Source: Ruegeria sp. HKCCD4315 | GTDB lineage: Bacteria > Pseudomonadota > Alphaproteobacteria > Rhodobacterales > Rhodobacteraceae | Assembly (NCBI RefSeq): GCF_013112245.1 | Contig: NZ_WVRN01000001.1 | Span: 562,501-626,500, forward strand | Direction: 5' to 3' | DNA length: 64,000 nt | Part shown: positions 27,031 to 35,906 of the stretch, one piece after another | How positions within the stretch are numbered: the stretch's first letter is position 1 | Layout of the letters: each line of letters starts with the position of its first letter | Position numbers and translations under genes: made by a program | Notes under the pieces: generated by a model | What the model saw: only the letters and a program-made list of their open reading frames with translations | What the model was told of the DNA's origin: nothing | The model's database searches: none

Positions 27031-27827
27031 TGCTTGATGATTTCATGACTCGCGCGACGCTCGCCGGTGTCGGCGTGGCCTTTGCAGCGGCCCCTTTGGG
27101 GTGCTTTGTCGTGTGGCGGCGGATGGCGTATTTCGGGGATGCAACGGCGCATGCCGCGATTCTGGGCGTGGCGTTGTCGCTGACCTTTCAGATGTCGATC
27201 TTCACCGGCGCACTGGCCGTTGCGTTGATCATGGCGCTGACCGTGACCCTGTTGGCCGGTCGCGGCTATGCGATGGATACCCTATTGGGCGTTCTGGCGC
27301 ATTCTGCCCTGGCGTTTGGATTGGTGGCTGTGTCGTTCCTGTCCGGTGTACGCATCGATTTGATGGCGTATCTGTTCGGGGATATTCTGGCAGTCTCCCG
27401 TTCGGACCTCATCGTGATCTGGGGCGGTGCGGCGTTGGTTGTTGCGCTGATCACCTGGCGCTGGTCGCAGTTGTTGACGGCCACTTTGAACGAAGAACTG
27501 GCTTATGCCAGTGGCTTTGATCCTAAGCGAGAGCAGTTGATCCTGACATTATCCCTGGCTGTCACCGTGGCCGTAGCGATCAAAGTTGTGGGCGTTCTGC
27601 TGATTGCGGCCATGCTAATCATTCCGGCCGCAGCGGCCCGCAACTTGGCGCGTTCACCCGAGTCCATGGCCCTGATTTCCGCCGGGATCGGCGCGTTTTC
27701 AGCCGTTGCAGGGCTAAGAGCGGCTTATGTTTTTGACACCCCTGCGGGACCATCGATTGTCTGTGTGGCGGCAGTTTTGTTTGCCTGCCTCAGCATCCTT
27801 GGATGGAAATCCCAAGGCAGGGTATAA
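27030..27827 (+). CDS. znuB: Zinc ABC transporter permease ZnuB
   Basis: A 265-residue integral membrane protein of the ABC-3 permease family, with about eight hydrophobic helices. The GDATAHAAILGVALS segment near the N-terminus and the AAMLIIPAAAARNLA segment are typical. It completes the zinc importer with ZnuA and ZnuC and overlaps the znuC stop by one base (TAATG). Confidence 0.95.
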   Translation: MLDDFMTRATLAGVGVAFAAAPLGCFVVWRRMAYFGDATAHAAILGVALSLTFQMSIFTGALAVALIMALTVTLLAGRGYAMDTLLGVLAHSALAFGLVAVSFLSGVRIDLMAYLFGDILAVSRSDLIVIWGGAALVVALITWRWSQLLTATLNEELAYASGFDPKREQLILTLSLAVTVAVAIKVVGVLLIAAMLIIPAAAARNLARSPESMALISAGIGAFSAVAGLRAAYVFDTPAGPSIVCVAAVLFACLSILGWKSQGRV

Positions 27828-27839
27828 AGACGCTCAACC

Positions 27840-29354
27840 TTAGGCGTTTGTGAACATGTCCTTGTACTGATCGCGTAAGACGTTTTTCTGAACTTTGCCC
27901 ATGGTATTACGGGGCAGTTCATCCATCACGATCAATTTGCGCGGATGTTTGAACCGCGCCAGGCTTTCACACACTGAGGTTTGTATCTGGTCCAAATCGG
28001 GGCTTTCTCCGGGCTCGGCCACGATCACACCCAGGACGGTTTCGCCGAAGTCCGGGTGCGGCACACCGATCACCGCGCTTTCCAGCACACCGGGTTGGTC
28101 ATCCAGAACCAACTCGATCTCTTTGGGGTAAATGTTGTAGCCGCCCGAGATAATCAGGTCTTTGTTTCGGCCAACGATAAGGACATACCCGTCCTCATCT
28201 ATGCGCCCCAGATCGCCGGTGATGAAGAACCCATCCGCGCGCAGTTCCGCAGCGGTCTTCTCGGGCATCTGCCAATAGCCTTTGAAGACATTGGGGCCAC
28301 GTACCTCTAGGACACCGATTTCTCCTTGCGGGAGGGTGTTGCCGTCAGCGTCACAAACCTTCAGCTCGACATCGGGCAACGGGAAGCCGACTGTCCCGGC
28401 GCGGCGCTCTCCGTCATAGGGGTTTGACGTGTTCATATTTGTTTCGGTCATGCCGTAGCGTTCCAGGATACGGTGGCCGGTGCGATCCTCGAACTGCACA
28501 TGGGTGTCGGCCAGCAAAGGGGCAGAGCCGGACACAAACAACCGCATATGGGCCGACAGGTCCTTGGTGAAACGCGCGTCGCCCAGAAGGCGGGTGTAGA
28601 AGGTTGGAACGCCCATCATTGACGTGGCGCGCGGCATCCAGTCGATGATCTGGTCCAGATCGAATTTGGGCAGCCAGATCATGCTGCCCCCGACTGCCAG
28701 CATGACGTTAGTCGCCACAAAGAGCCCATGGGTGTGAAAGATCGGTAAGGCGTGCAGCAGCACATCGTCTGAGGTAAAGCGCCATTCCTCGACCAATGTT
28801 TGCGCGTTGGACAACAAGTTGTTCTGCGATAGCATCGCGCCCTTCGACCGCCCCGTAGTTCCGGATGTATAGAGGAACGCGGCCAGGTCCTCTCCGTCCC
28901 GGTCAACGGTCTCGAAATGCACAGGCATATCTTTCGCCTGATCCATCAAAGAGCCTGTGCCATCGGCGCTCAGGGTCTCAACCTGTGCGTCAAGCCGGGC
29001 TGCAATAGGCGAAAGGTTGTCTAGGGCGCCGCTGTCACAAACAACTAACGACGCACCGCTGTTTTCGATGAAATAGGTCAGCTCATCCGCAGTATAGGCG
29101 GTGTTGAGCGGCAGAAACACAAGGCCCGCTTGCGCGCAGGCGGCAAAAAGCGCCAGCGCCTCGGGCGATTTTTCGATCTGCGCGGCCACGCGATCCCCGG
29201 GTTTCAGACCCAGCTTTGCCGATACATGCGCGATTTGAGCCGCGGTGTTCAAAAACGCCTGATAGCTGAGGGCTTCACCATCAGGCAAATACAAAAAAGT
29301 TGTGTCTTTTCCTGCGTGAACGCCGAACAAACCATCGTAAAGTGGGTTGGCCAT
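27840..29354 (-). CDS. matB: Malonyl-CoA synthetase MatB
   Basis: A 504-residue AMP-forming acyl-CoA synthetase that ligates malonate (and methylmalonate) to CoA. The start MANPLYDGLF is typical of rhodobacterial MatB. Adenylation motifs YTSGTTGRSKGAM, YGMTETN, TGDLGRIDEDGY, and the C-terminal acyl-adenylate Lys in NTMGKVQKN are present. The ATG at 29354 has an AAGGT site; the frame to 29381 is not needed. It converges on znuB with a 12-bp gap. No malonyl-CoA decarboxylase or malonate transporter gene is adjacent. Confidence 0.9.
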   Translation of the reverse strand: MANPLYDGLFGVHAGKDTTFLYLPDGEALSYQAFLNTAAQIAHVSAKLGLKPGDRVAAQIEKSPEALALFAACAQAGLVFLPLNTAYTADELTYFIENSGASLVVCDSGALDNLSPIAARLDAQVETLSADGTGSLMDQAKDMPVHFETVDRDGEDLAAFLYTSGTTGRSKGAMLSQNNLLSNAQTLVEEWRFTSDDVLLHALPIFHTHGLFVATNVMLAVGGSMIWLPKFDLDQIIDWMPRATSMMGVPTFYTRLLGDARFTKDLSAHMRLFVSGSAPLLADTHVQFEDRTGHRILERYGMTETNMNTSNPYDGERRAGTVGFPLPDVELKVCDADGNTLPQGEIGVLEVRGPNVFKGYWQMPEKTAAELRADGFFITGDLGRIDEDGYVLIVGRNKDLIISGGYNIYPKEIELVLDDQPGVLESAVIGVPHPDFGETVLGVIVAEPGESPDLDQIQTSVCESLARFKHPRKLIVMDELPRNTMGKVQKNVLRDQYKDMFTNA

Positions 29355-29435
29355 CAGGGATACCTTTCTTGTATGCCGCATAGCGTGTCAGATGCTATGC
29401 GGGATAGCCCAAGAACCACGGCTTGTCATCATAAC

Positions 29436-30032
29436 TCAATGCGGCCAAAGCACAGGGTAGAGCGAGGCAATAAGCAGCGCTGCCATAGTCCAGTTGAAGG
29501 CCACCAGCCTGCGCGGATTTGTCAGCACGCGCGCCATCTGCTGACCAAGGACCGTCCAGGTGCTGACCGAGGGCAGATTGATCGCCCCAAAAACAAGGGC
29601 CACCAGCAGGATCGCGTACAGTGTCTGATTGGGGGCATATGCCGTCGTGGCCGTCAGGGCCATGGCCCACGCCTTGGGATTCACCCATTGAAAGGCGGCC
29701 GCTTGCAGAAATGTCATCGGGACACCCGACGCCTCGGATCCTTGGGCTGGTGCGGCATGGGCAATCTTCCAAGCCAGATACAGCAGATAGACGACGGAAA
29801 CGATTTTCAACGCTGTGTGGCTGATCGGGTATCTGTCGAACACCTGCACCAACCCTGCACCAACCAGCAGCACCATGACCGTGAACCCCAGGCCAATGCC
29901 CAACATATGCGGGATCGAGCGTCGAAAACCAAAATTCGCGCCTGATGCCATCAGCATCAGGTTGTTTGGCCCCGGGGTGATCGAGGTCACGAAGGCAAAG
30001 ACGATCAGGGCCATCAGGATGTCATAGGTCAT
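29436..30032 (-). CDS. LysE-family amino acid exporter
   Basis: A 198-residue membrane protein of the LysE/RhtB family with about six helices. The N-terminal TPGPNN motif and the FQWVNPKAW segment are family signatures. It is divergent from an Lrp/AsnC regulator 73 bp away, a common pairing in which the regulator senses the exported amino acid. Substrate unknown. Confidence 0.9.
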   Translation of the reverse strand: MTYDILMALIVFAFVTSITPGPNNLMLMASGANFGFRRSIPHMLGIGLGFTVMVLLVGAGLVQVFDRYPISHTALKIVSVVYLLYLAWKIAHAAPAQGSEASGVPMTFLQAAAFQWVNPKAWAMALTATTAYAPNQTLYAILLVALVFGAINLPSVSTWTVLGQQMARVLTNPRRLVAFNWTMAALLIASLYPVLWPH

Positions 30033-30105
30033 TGCGCGCAGTATTGCCCGGGTCTGAAAGAATGAAATTGCTTTTTCGTGCGTCTTTTCGGTAAGTTCGC
30101 AACAT

Positions 30106-30558
30106 ATGATGAAGAATGATCAAATAAACCGCCAGATATTGCGTGAATTAACACGTGATGGGCGGATCAGTAACCTGGAATTGGCCGAACGGGTCGGTCT
30201 GTCGCCCTCGGCCTGTCTGCGCCGCGTGCAAGAGCTTGAAAAGGCTGGGGTTATCACTGGCTATCGCGCGGTTCTGGACCCAGCCGCCATGGGGGTGGGC
30301 TTTGTTGCCTATATCGGTGTTGGCTTGGGTGAGCACACAAAAGCCGCGCAAGAGGGGTTTGAACGCGCCCTGCAACAAGCCCCCGAGGTTGTCGAATGCC
30401 ACAACATCACTGGCACTATCGAATACTTACTTCGGGTCGAATGCGCCGACCTGCCGTCCTACAAGACTTTTCATACCGAGGTGTTGGGAACACTGCCCCA
30501 TGTTACGTCGATCACATCTTATGTGGTTATGGGATCGCCCAAGGACTTGCGCGCGTAA
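30106..30558 (+). CDS. Lrp/AsnC-family regulator
   Basis: A 150-residue feast/famine regulator: N-terminal helix-turn-helix (NRQILRELTRDGRISNLELA, LSPSACLRRVQELEKAG) then a RAM effector domain (about residues 65-145). ATG at 30106 or 30109; no strong ribosome site. It faces away from the LysE exporter and likely controls it. Confidence 0.92.
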   Translation: MMKNDQINRQILRELTRDGRISNLELAERVGLSPSACLRRVQELEKAGVITGYRAVLDPAAMGVGFVAYIGVGLGEHTKAAQEGFERALQQAPEVVECHNITGTIEYLLRVECADLPSYKTFHTEVLGTLPHVTSITSYVVMGSPKDLRA

Positions 30559-30677
30559 CGTCTGAAATTGTGAAGCTTCACTCTCTTGCAGGGTAAAAAT
30601 TCACGGCCTAGTGTCACTGTAATGACGTTGCCAGGGGATAAGCCTAGCCAAAACGGCACGCAAACAGGGAGATAACG

Positions 30678-31256
30678 ATGAAACTTGTTCAAACATTGGC
30701 AGCCGCAATTGCCGTGTCGGTGGTTGCCGGGGCTGCTTGGTCTGCACCGCTGAAACTACAACCCGCCAGTCCGCAACCCAGCCCGAAGGCAGGGTTGAAC
30801 GTAAAGTACTTTGGTACGGGCAACCAGCACAAGAAGATCCGGGATTTGAGTCAGGCAAAAAGCCTATTGTCTAAAGCGAAGCCCGGACAACCGCTGCGGG
30901 GGTTGGATTACAGGGACACAAGCAAGGGCGAAGACGTTATGACGTTCGACCAGGCTTATAACGTTGCCGCCGAAGTGACAGGCTATATGCGGTTCAACTC
31001 GCCCGGGGTTTACGAGTTGGAAACGTGGTCCAATGACGGGATCGAGGCTTGGGTAGGAGGCCAACAGATTGGCCGTGTATCCGGCATTCAAGGCTGTGAA
31101 GCCAATCAGCGCACCGAAGTAGAAGTGCCCAAGGCGGGCTGGTATCCGTTGAAGATCGTTTACTTCCAGAAGCTGGGAACCTCTTGCCTGATGATGAAGT
31201 CAGGAAAAAAGGGTGAACGCTTTACGTGGACACCCAATGAAGTATTTGGTCGTTGA
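30678..31256 (+). CDS. Secreted protein with PA14-like domain
   Basis: A 192-residue exported protein. A signal peptide of about 22 residues ends AWSA. The rest looks like a PA14-type beta-sandwich: GLNVKYFGTG at its start, SPGVYELETWSNDGIEAWVGG in the middle, and GWYPLKIVYFQK near the end. PA14 domains often bind carbohydrate, but function here is unknown. The ATG has an AGGGAGA site, and a hairpin terminator follows the stop. Confidence 0.72.
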   Translation: MKLVQTLAAAIAVSVVAGAAWSAPLKLQPASPQPSPKAGLNVKYFGTGNQHKKIRDLSQAKSLLSKAKPGQPLRGLDYRDTSKGEDVMTFDQAYNVAAEVTGYMRFNSPGVYELETWSNDGIEAWVGGQQIGRVSGIQGCEANQRTEVEVPKAGWYPLKIVYFQKLGTSCLMMKSGKKGERFTWTPNEVFGR

Positions 31257-31265
31257 AGTATCCGC

Positions 31266-31298
31266 AAAAAAAGGGCGCTCGATTGAGCGCCCTTTTTT
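31266..31298. terminator. Bidirectional rho-independent terminator
   Basis: AAGGGCGCTC-GATT-GAGCGCCCTT is a perfect 10-bp stem flanked by A and T runs on both sides, serving the PA14-like gene and the converging mcl1. Confidence 0.9.
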
Positions 31299-31301
31299 AA
31301 C

Positions 31302-32264
31302 TTAGCTGCCTGCCGCAATCAGTTCAGCCTGAGCCACAATGACTTCGGCCTGCTTGATTGAGGCGATGTCGACCAAACGCCCTTTATAAACAGTCGCGCC
31401 TTCGCCATTTGCCTTGGCCTGCTCCATGGCCGCAAGAATTTCGCGCGCCTCGGAAACGGCTTCGTCCGATGGGGTAAAGACCTGATTGGCCAATGCGATT
31501 TGCTTGGGATGGATCGCCCATTTACCGACCATACCCAAAGTTGCCGACCGTTTGGCCTGCGCGATATAGCCTTCGTCGTCGCTGAAATCACCGAACGGCC
31601 CATCCACCGGCAACACGCCATGAGTTCGGCAAGCAGCAACGATGGCGGCTTGCGCCCAGTGCCACGGATCAGACCAGTGTTTTTCACCATCGCGCAGCAT
31701 ATAGTAGTTTTCCTGCGTGCCGCCGATGCCGGTGGTCTGCATTCCCATCGAGGCCGCGAAATCCGCTGCCCCAAGACTCATGGCCTGAAGGCGGGGGGAT
31801 GAGGCCGCGATTTCTTCGACATGCGCGATGCCGGCAGAAGATTCGATGATGACCTCAAAGCTGATTGGTTTTGTGCGGCCCTTGGCGCGTTCGATGGCAG
31901 TGACCAGCGCGTCCACCGCATAGACATCCGCCGCGCATCCGACTTTGGGGATCATGATCTGGTCCAAACGGTCGCCTGCCTGCTCAAGAACGTCGACAAC
32001 ATCGCGGTACCAGTAGGGCGTGTCCAACCCGTTGATCCGGACGGACATGTATTTGTTGCCCCAATCAACGGTATTCAGCGCTTCAATGACATTGGTGCGT
32101 GCAACATCCTTGTCCGAAGGCGCAACCGAATCCTCGAGGTCAAGGTTGATCACATCCGCAGCCGAAGCGGCCATTTTGGGGAACAGCTTGGTGTTCGACC
32201 CGGGGCCAAAAAGCTGACAACGGTTTGGACGCGCCGGTGCGGCAGGTTGGATGCGAAAACTCAT
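31302..32264 (-). CDS. mcl1: L-malyl-CoA/beta-methylmalyl-CoA lyase
   Basis: A 320-residue HpcH/HpaI (CitE-like) lyase, closely matching Rhodobacter Mcl1 as I remember it. It cleaves malyl-CoA to acetyl-CoA and glyoxylate and beta-methylmalyl-CoA to propionyl-CoA and glyoxylate in the ethylmalonyl-CoA pathway. Visible motifs are NLDLEDSVAPSDK with the metal Asp/Glu pair, SVRINGLDTP, IMIPKVG, EVIIESSAGI and the C-terminal KWAIHPKQ. Ribosome site GAGG before the ATG at 32264. Transcribed away from dgcN. Confidence 0.93.
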   Translation of the reverse strand: MSFRIQPAAPARPNRCQLFGPGSNTKLFPKMAASAADVINLDLEDSVAPSDKDVARTNVIEALNTVDWGNKYMSVRINGLDTPYWYRDVVDVLEQAGDRLDQIMIPKVGCAADVYAVDALVTAIERAKGRTKPISFEVIIESSAGIAHVEEIAASSPRLQAMSLGAADFAASMGMQTTGIGGTQENYYMLRDGEKHWSDPWHWAQAAIVAACRTHGVLPVDGPFGDFSDDEGYIAQAKRSATLGMVGKWAIHPKQIALANQVFTPSDEAVSEAREILAAMEQAKANGEGATVYKGRLVDIASIKQAEVIVAQAELIAAGS

Positions 32265-32280
32265 CTGGACCTCGTGTGAG

Positions 32281-32324
32281 TAATGAAATTGCGATTTTCC
32301 TGCTCAATGAGGTATTAAATTGCG
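32281..32324 (-). promoter_or_regulatory. Direct repeats upstream of mcl1
   Basis: Read on the minus strand, CGCAATTT followed by an A/T-rich ATTA-like end occurs twice (32281-32293 and 32312-32324), 31 bp apart, about three helical turns. This could be a binding site for a regulator of carbon metabolism; assignment inferred. The whole 295-bp divergent region to dgcN holds no other gene. Confidence 0.3.
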
Positions 32325-32559
32325 CATGGCGGCGCAAGAGCGTTTGTGCACCTGCGGCAATGCGGTTGCAGAATGCAGCAATGGAGCAAGTTGAAGAAGG
32401 TGATTAAAGTTTAGTCACTTTGAAAACTTCGAAGATTTTTGCGCTTCTTGGCAAATCTGCGCACGATAATCGCGCCCCGACCATTCTGGGCGGACAAAAA
32501 CGCGAAACGCTCGTTTTGCCGCTTCTCTAGCTTAGGCCGGAATCAAAGGAGTGACCGCA

Positions 32560-33561
32560 ATGATCGAGACACCGTACCTGCTGTTTTTGGGCGATGCGCC
32601 CGACCAATTGGCGGCCAAAGTGGCTGTGGGCATCAAAGATTGGCGTCCCGAAAACGCCGTCGGCCAATACCGCATGGAAGGGTGCAAGGCTGACCTGGGT
32701 CTGACGGATATGACCCTGACCGAGGCAAAAGAAGCCGGTGCAAAGACTTTGGTTATCGGCGTGGCCAATCGTGGCGGTGTCATCAGCCAGGACTGGAAAA
32801 AGGTTCTGGTTATGGCGCTGGAGGAAGGATTCGACCTGGCCTCGGGCCTGCACAACCTTCTGCGCGACGAACCCGATCTGGTGGCCGTCGCCGAAGCAAC
32901 CGGTCAAAAGCTGCACGACGTGCGTGTGCCTGAGGTGGATTACCCAATTGCCAACGGAATCAAGCGCAAGGGCAAGCGTTGTCTGGCTGTGGGCACCGAT
33001 TGTTCGGTCGGCAAGATGTACACTGCGATGGCGATGGACGCGGAAATGCGCAAGCGTGGTATGAAGTCAACGTTCCGGGCGACTGGTCAGACCGGCATCC
33101 TGATCACCGGCGATGGTGTGCCGCTTGACGCGGTGATTGCGGATTTCATGGCCGGTTCAATCGAATGGCTGACGCCCGACAATGATGAGGACCACTGGGA
33201 CCTGATCGAAGGGCAGGGTTCGCTGTTCCACGTGTCTTATTCCGGCGTGACGATGGCACTGATCCATGGGGGTCAGCCGGACGCCCTGATCCTGAGCCAC
33301 GAACCCACCCGTGAACATATGCGTGGTCTGCCGACTTATCAGCAGCCATCGTTGGAAGCCCTGCGCGACACCGCGCTGGCGCTGGCCAAAGTGGCGAACC
33401 CGGATTGTCAGGTTGTCGGCGTTTCGGTGAACACGCAGCATATGTCTGAAGAGGATGCGACGGCTTATTTGGCCAAGATCGAAGCCGACATGGGCCTGCC
33501 TGCAACCGACCCGTTCCGCTTTGGATCCGGCAAGCTGGTGGACGCGCTGGCTGCGATATGA
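32560..33561 (+). CDS. dgcN: DgcN-like protein (DUF1611), D-glutamate N-acetyltransferase family
   Basis: A 333-residue DUF1611 protein. It has a P-loop-like GTDCSVGKM motif (145-153). DgcN of marine bacteria is reported to acetylate D-glutamate, after which DgcA racemises the N-acetyl product. The next gene encodes the DgcA-type enolase-superfamily enzyme, which strongly supports this assignment. The ATG at 32560 is eight bases after AGGAG; GTG 32551 overlaps that ribosome site and is rejected. Cytoplasmic. Confidence 0.85.
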   Translation: MIETPYLLFLGDAPDQLAAKVAVGIKDWRPENAVGQYRMEGCKADLGLTDMTLTEAKEAGAKTLVIGVANRGGVISQDWKKVLVMALEEGFDLASGLHNLLRDEPDLVAVAEATGQKLHDVRVPEVDYPIANGIKRKGKRCLAVGTDCSVGKMYTAMAMDAEMRKRGMKSTFRATGQTGILITGDGVPLDAVIADFMAGSIEWLTPDNDEDHWDLIEGQGSLFHVSYSGVTMALIHGGQPDALILSHEPTREHMRGLPTYQQPSLEALRDTALALAKVANPDCQVVGVSVNTQHMSEEDATAYLAKIEADMGLPATDPFRFGSGKLVDALAAI

Positions 33562-33592
33562 TCTGAGACACGTGCCGGTGGCGGGTTCTTCC

Positions 33593-33625
33593 GCCTCCGG
33601 CGGGAGTATTTGGAAAAAGATGAAG
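33593..33625 (+). repeat. 33-nt intergenic repeat, copy 1
   Basis: The element starts GCCTCCGGCGGGAGTATTTG and ends AAAGATGAAG. An identical 33-nt copy is at 50733-50765. Here it sits between dgcN and dgcA and supplies the AAGGAG-like ribosome site region just before dgcA. Sequences of this kind are, from memory, frequent between genes in Rhodobacteraceae. Function unknown. Confidence 0.85.
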
Positions 33626-33635
33626 GAGCGGTTGC

Positions 33636-34601
33636 GTGCAGATAGAGGTCTCTCGCGATGTGTTTCGGCTGGCGCAGGTTTTTACCATCTCGCGCGGGTC
33701 GCGAACCGAAGCAAAAGTGCTGACGGTTCGGGTTTCGGATGGGACGCATCAGGGCTGGGGCGAGTGCGTTCCTTACGCGCGCTATGATGAAACGCTCGAG
33801 TCGGTTGAGGCCGAGATTGCCGGTCTGCCTGTGGACTTTAGCCGACAGTCGCTGATGGACCTGCTGCCTGCGGGAGCTGCCCGGAACGCCGTGGATTGCG
33901 CGTTGTGGGATCTGGAATGCAAACGCGCTGGCAAGCGTGCTTGGGATCAGGCTGGCCTGCCGGTACCCGGCCCCGAGATCACGGCCTACACATTGTCGCT
34001 GGACACGCCGGAGGCGATGCAGAAACAGGCGGCTGTGAATGCACATCGCCCGCTGCTGAAGATCAAACTGGGTACGCCTGATGATATGCCTCGGCTTGAG
34101 GCTGTGCGTGCTGGAGCGCCTAAATCCAAGATTATCGTAGACGCGAACGAAGGGTGGTCTGCCGAGGTTTACGCCGACCTCGCCCCGCATCTGGTACGTT
34201 TGGGTGTGGCGTTGGTTGAGCAACCTTTGCCTGCGGGGGACGACGATGCGCTGATTGGTATGCACCGTCCCGTGCCGGTGTGCGCAGACGAATCCTGCCA
34301 TGACCGCGCCAGCCTGCCCAAGCTGAAGGGCAAATATGATGTCATTAACATCAAGCTCGACAAAACCGGCGGTCTGACCGAGGCGCTGGAGCTGCGCAAG
34401 GCCGCAATTGCCGAAGGCTATGACATCATGGTGGGTTGCATGGTTGGCAGTTCACTTGCCATGGCCCCTGCGACACTTCTGGCGCAGGGTGCGATGGTGA
34501 CAGACCTTGACGGGCCGCTTTTGTTGGCCGAAGACCGCGACACCCCGCTGATTTTTGACGACGCCGGAGTGCACCCGCCGGTGTCCGCGCTCTGGGGCTG
34601 A
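33636..34601 (+). CDS. dgcA: DgcA-like N-acetyl-D-glutamate racemase / dipeptide epimerase (enolase superfamily)
   Basis: A 321-residue muconate-lactonising subgroup enzyme. Catalytic residues are in order: K142-x-K144 (LKIKLG), metal ligands D169 (IIVDANEG), E195 (LVEQPLP) and D218 (CADES), and the second base K240 (NIKLDKTGG). Its place directly after dgcN argues for racemising N-acetyl-D-glutamate to the L-form; L-Ala-D/L-Glu epimerase is the main alternative. GTG start at 33636 with AAGGAG seven bases upstream. Confidence 0.87.
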   Translation: MQIEVSRDVFRLAQVFTISRGSRTEAKVLTVRVSDGTHQGWGECVPYARYDETLESVEAEIAGLPVDFSRQSLMDLLPAGAARNAVDCALWDLECKRAGKRAWDQAGLPVPGPEITAYTLSLDTPEAMQKQAAVNAHRPLLKIKLGTPDDMPRLEAVRAGAPKSKIIVDANEGWSAEVYADLAPHLVRLGVALVEQPLPAGDDDALIGMHRPVPVCADESCHDRASLPKLKGKYDVINIKLDKTGGLTEALELRKAAIAEGYDIMVGCMVGSSLAMAPATLLAQGAMVTDLDGPLLLAEDRDTPLIFDDAGVHPPVSALWG

Positions 34602-34611
34602 GGAGACAAAC

Positions 34612-35472
34612 ATGACCCGAACCGTATACGTAAATGGCGAATACCTGCCCGAGACCGAAGCCAAGGTATCCATCTTTGACCGTGGCTTCCTGTTTGCAGA
34701 CGCGGTTTACGAAGTCACCAGCGTTTTGGATGGCAAGCTGATCGACTTCGAAGGTCATGCGGTTCGCCTGAAACGATCGCTGGACGAGTTGGAGATGGCC
34801 GAACCCTGCACCAAGGACGAGTTGCTTGAGATTCACCGCAAGCTGGTTGAGCTGAACGAAATCGAAGAAGGTCTGGTTTACCTGCAGGTTTCACGCGGCA
34901 GCGATGGCGACCGGGATTTTGTTTTCCCATCCGCAGATACCAAACCCAGCCTTGTTCTGTTTACGCAGAACAAGCCCGGGCTGGCTGATAGTCCGGCTGC
35001 ACAGAAAGGCGCCAAAATCATCTCGATTGAAGATATCCGCTGGGGCCGCCGCGATATCAAAACCGTCCAGCTGCTCTACCCGTCGATGGGCAAGATGATG
35101 GCCAAAAAAGCAGGCTGCGACGATGCCTGGATGGTCGAAGACGGTTATGTGACCGAAGGCACCAGCAACAACGCTTATTTCGTCAAAAACGGCAAAATCG
35201 TCACCCGCCCGCTGTCCAACGATATTTTGCACGGAATCACGCGTAAGGCTGTATTGCGCATGGCAGCCGAAGCGCAGATGGAAATCGAAGAGCGTTTGTT
35301 TACAATCGACGAGGCCAAAGAAGCGGATGAAGCCTTCACAACCTCGGCCAGTGCTTTTGTCATGCCGGTGGTCGAGATCGACGGGGTTGCGCTGGGCGAC
35401 GGCACACCGGGGCCGATTGCCAAACGGCTGCGCGAAATTTATCTGGACGAAAGCCGCAAGGCAGCGATCTAA
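34612..35472 (+). CDS. D-amino-acid transaminase
   Basis: A 286-residue fold-type IV PLP enzyme. The PLP lysine is K150 in WGRRDIKTVQL, and the VTEGTSNNAYFV loop binding the cofactor phosphate is typical of D-amino-acid transaminases. It moves the amino group between D-amino acids and 2-oxo acids, giving or consuming D-glutamate, which fits the dgcN-dgcA genes just upstream. The ATG at 34612 is 10 bp after the dgcA stop and has a GAGGAGA site. A terminator follows. Confidence 0.9.
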   Translation: MTRTVYVNGEYLPETEAKVSIFDRGFLFADAVYEVTSVLDGKLIDFEGHAVRLKRSLDELEMAEPCTKDELLEIHRKLVELNEIEEGLVYLQVSRGSDGDRDFVFPSADTKPSLVLFTQNKPGLADSPAAQKGAKIISIEDIRWGRRDIKTVQLLYPSMGKMMAKKAGCDDAWMVEDGYVTEGTSNNAYFVKNGKIVTRPLSNDILHGITRKAVLRMAAEAQMEIEERLFTIDEAKEADEAFTTSASAFVMPVVEIDGVALGDGTPGPIAKRLREIYLDESRKAAI

Positions 35473-35478
35473 AGAAAA

Positions 35479-35505
35479 GGCCCGCCGATTTGGCGGGCTT
35501 TTTAT
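35479..35505 (+). terminator. Rho-independent terminator after the D-transaminase gene
   Basis: GCCCGCC-GATTT-GGCGGGC followed by TTTTTATTT. Perfect 7-bp stem. Confidence 0.92.
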
Positions 35506-35511
35506 TTGGGC

Positions 35512-35826
35512 TCAGCCCTTTTTCGTTACATTTTCTTCGAAAGCAACTTTGAAGGCTGCCTGTTTCTCGGGGCTGGCGTCGGTCTGATAGTTGGCTTTCC
35601 ATTCATCCATGGTCATGCCGTAAAACACCTCGCGGGCCTCGTCCTTGCCCATCTCGATGCCTTTTTCATTGGCGGCTTCCTGATACCAGCGCGACAGGCA
35701 ATTGCGGCAGAATCCGGCCAGATTCATCATGTCGATGTTCTGAACGTCGGTGCGGTCTTCCATCAGGTGTTTTTGCAGCCGACGAAACGCGGCGGCCTGA
35801 AGTTCGATTTCGGTTTGCTTGTCCAT
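35512..35826 (-). CDS. DUF1244 domain-containing protein
   Basis: A 104-residue protein with the DUF1244 pattern: RRLQKHLMEDRTDVQNIDMMN, then GFCRNCLSRWY, which has a Cys-x2-Cys pair. Common in alphaproteobacteria, often annotated as unknown. Cytoplasmic, function not established. Ribosome site GGAG precedes the ATG. Confidence 0.88.
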   Translation of the reverse strand: MDKQTEIELQAAAFRRLQKHLMEDRTDVQNIDMMNLAGFCRNCLSRWYQEAANEKGIEMGKDEAREVFYGMTMDEWKANYQTDASPEKQAAFKVAFEENVTKKG

Positions 35827-35906
35827 AAGGCTGCTCCGGGTGGCTTTGTGTGCTGTGCTTGACCTAACAACCCCGCAGCCTTGTTACAATAAGCCGGCTG
35901 GCCCAC

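Noticed and set aside
30570..30581. GTGAAGCTTCAC palindrome
   Set aside because: A 12-bp palindrome between two co-directional genes with no repeat elsewhere; too little support for an operator.
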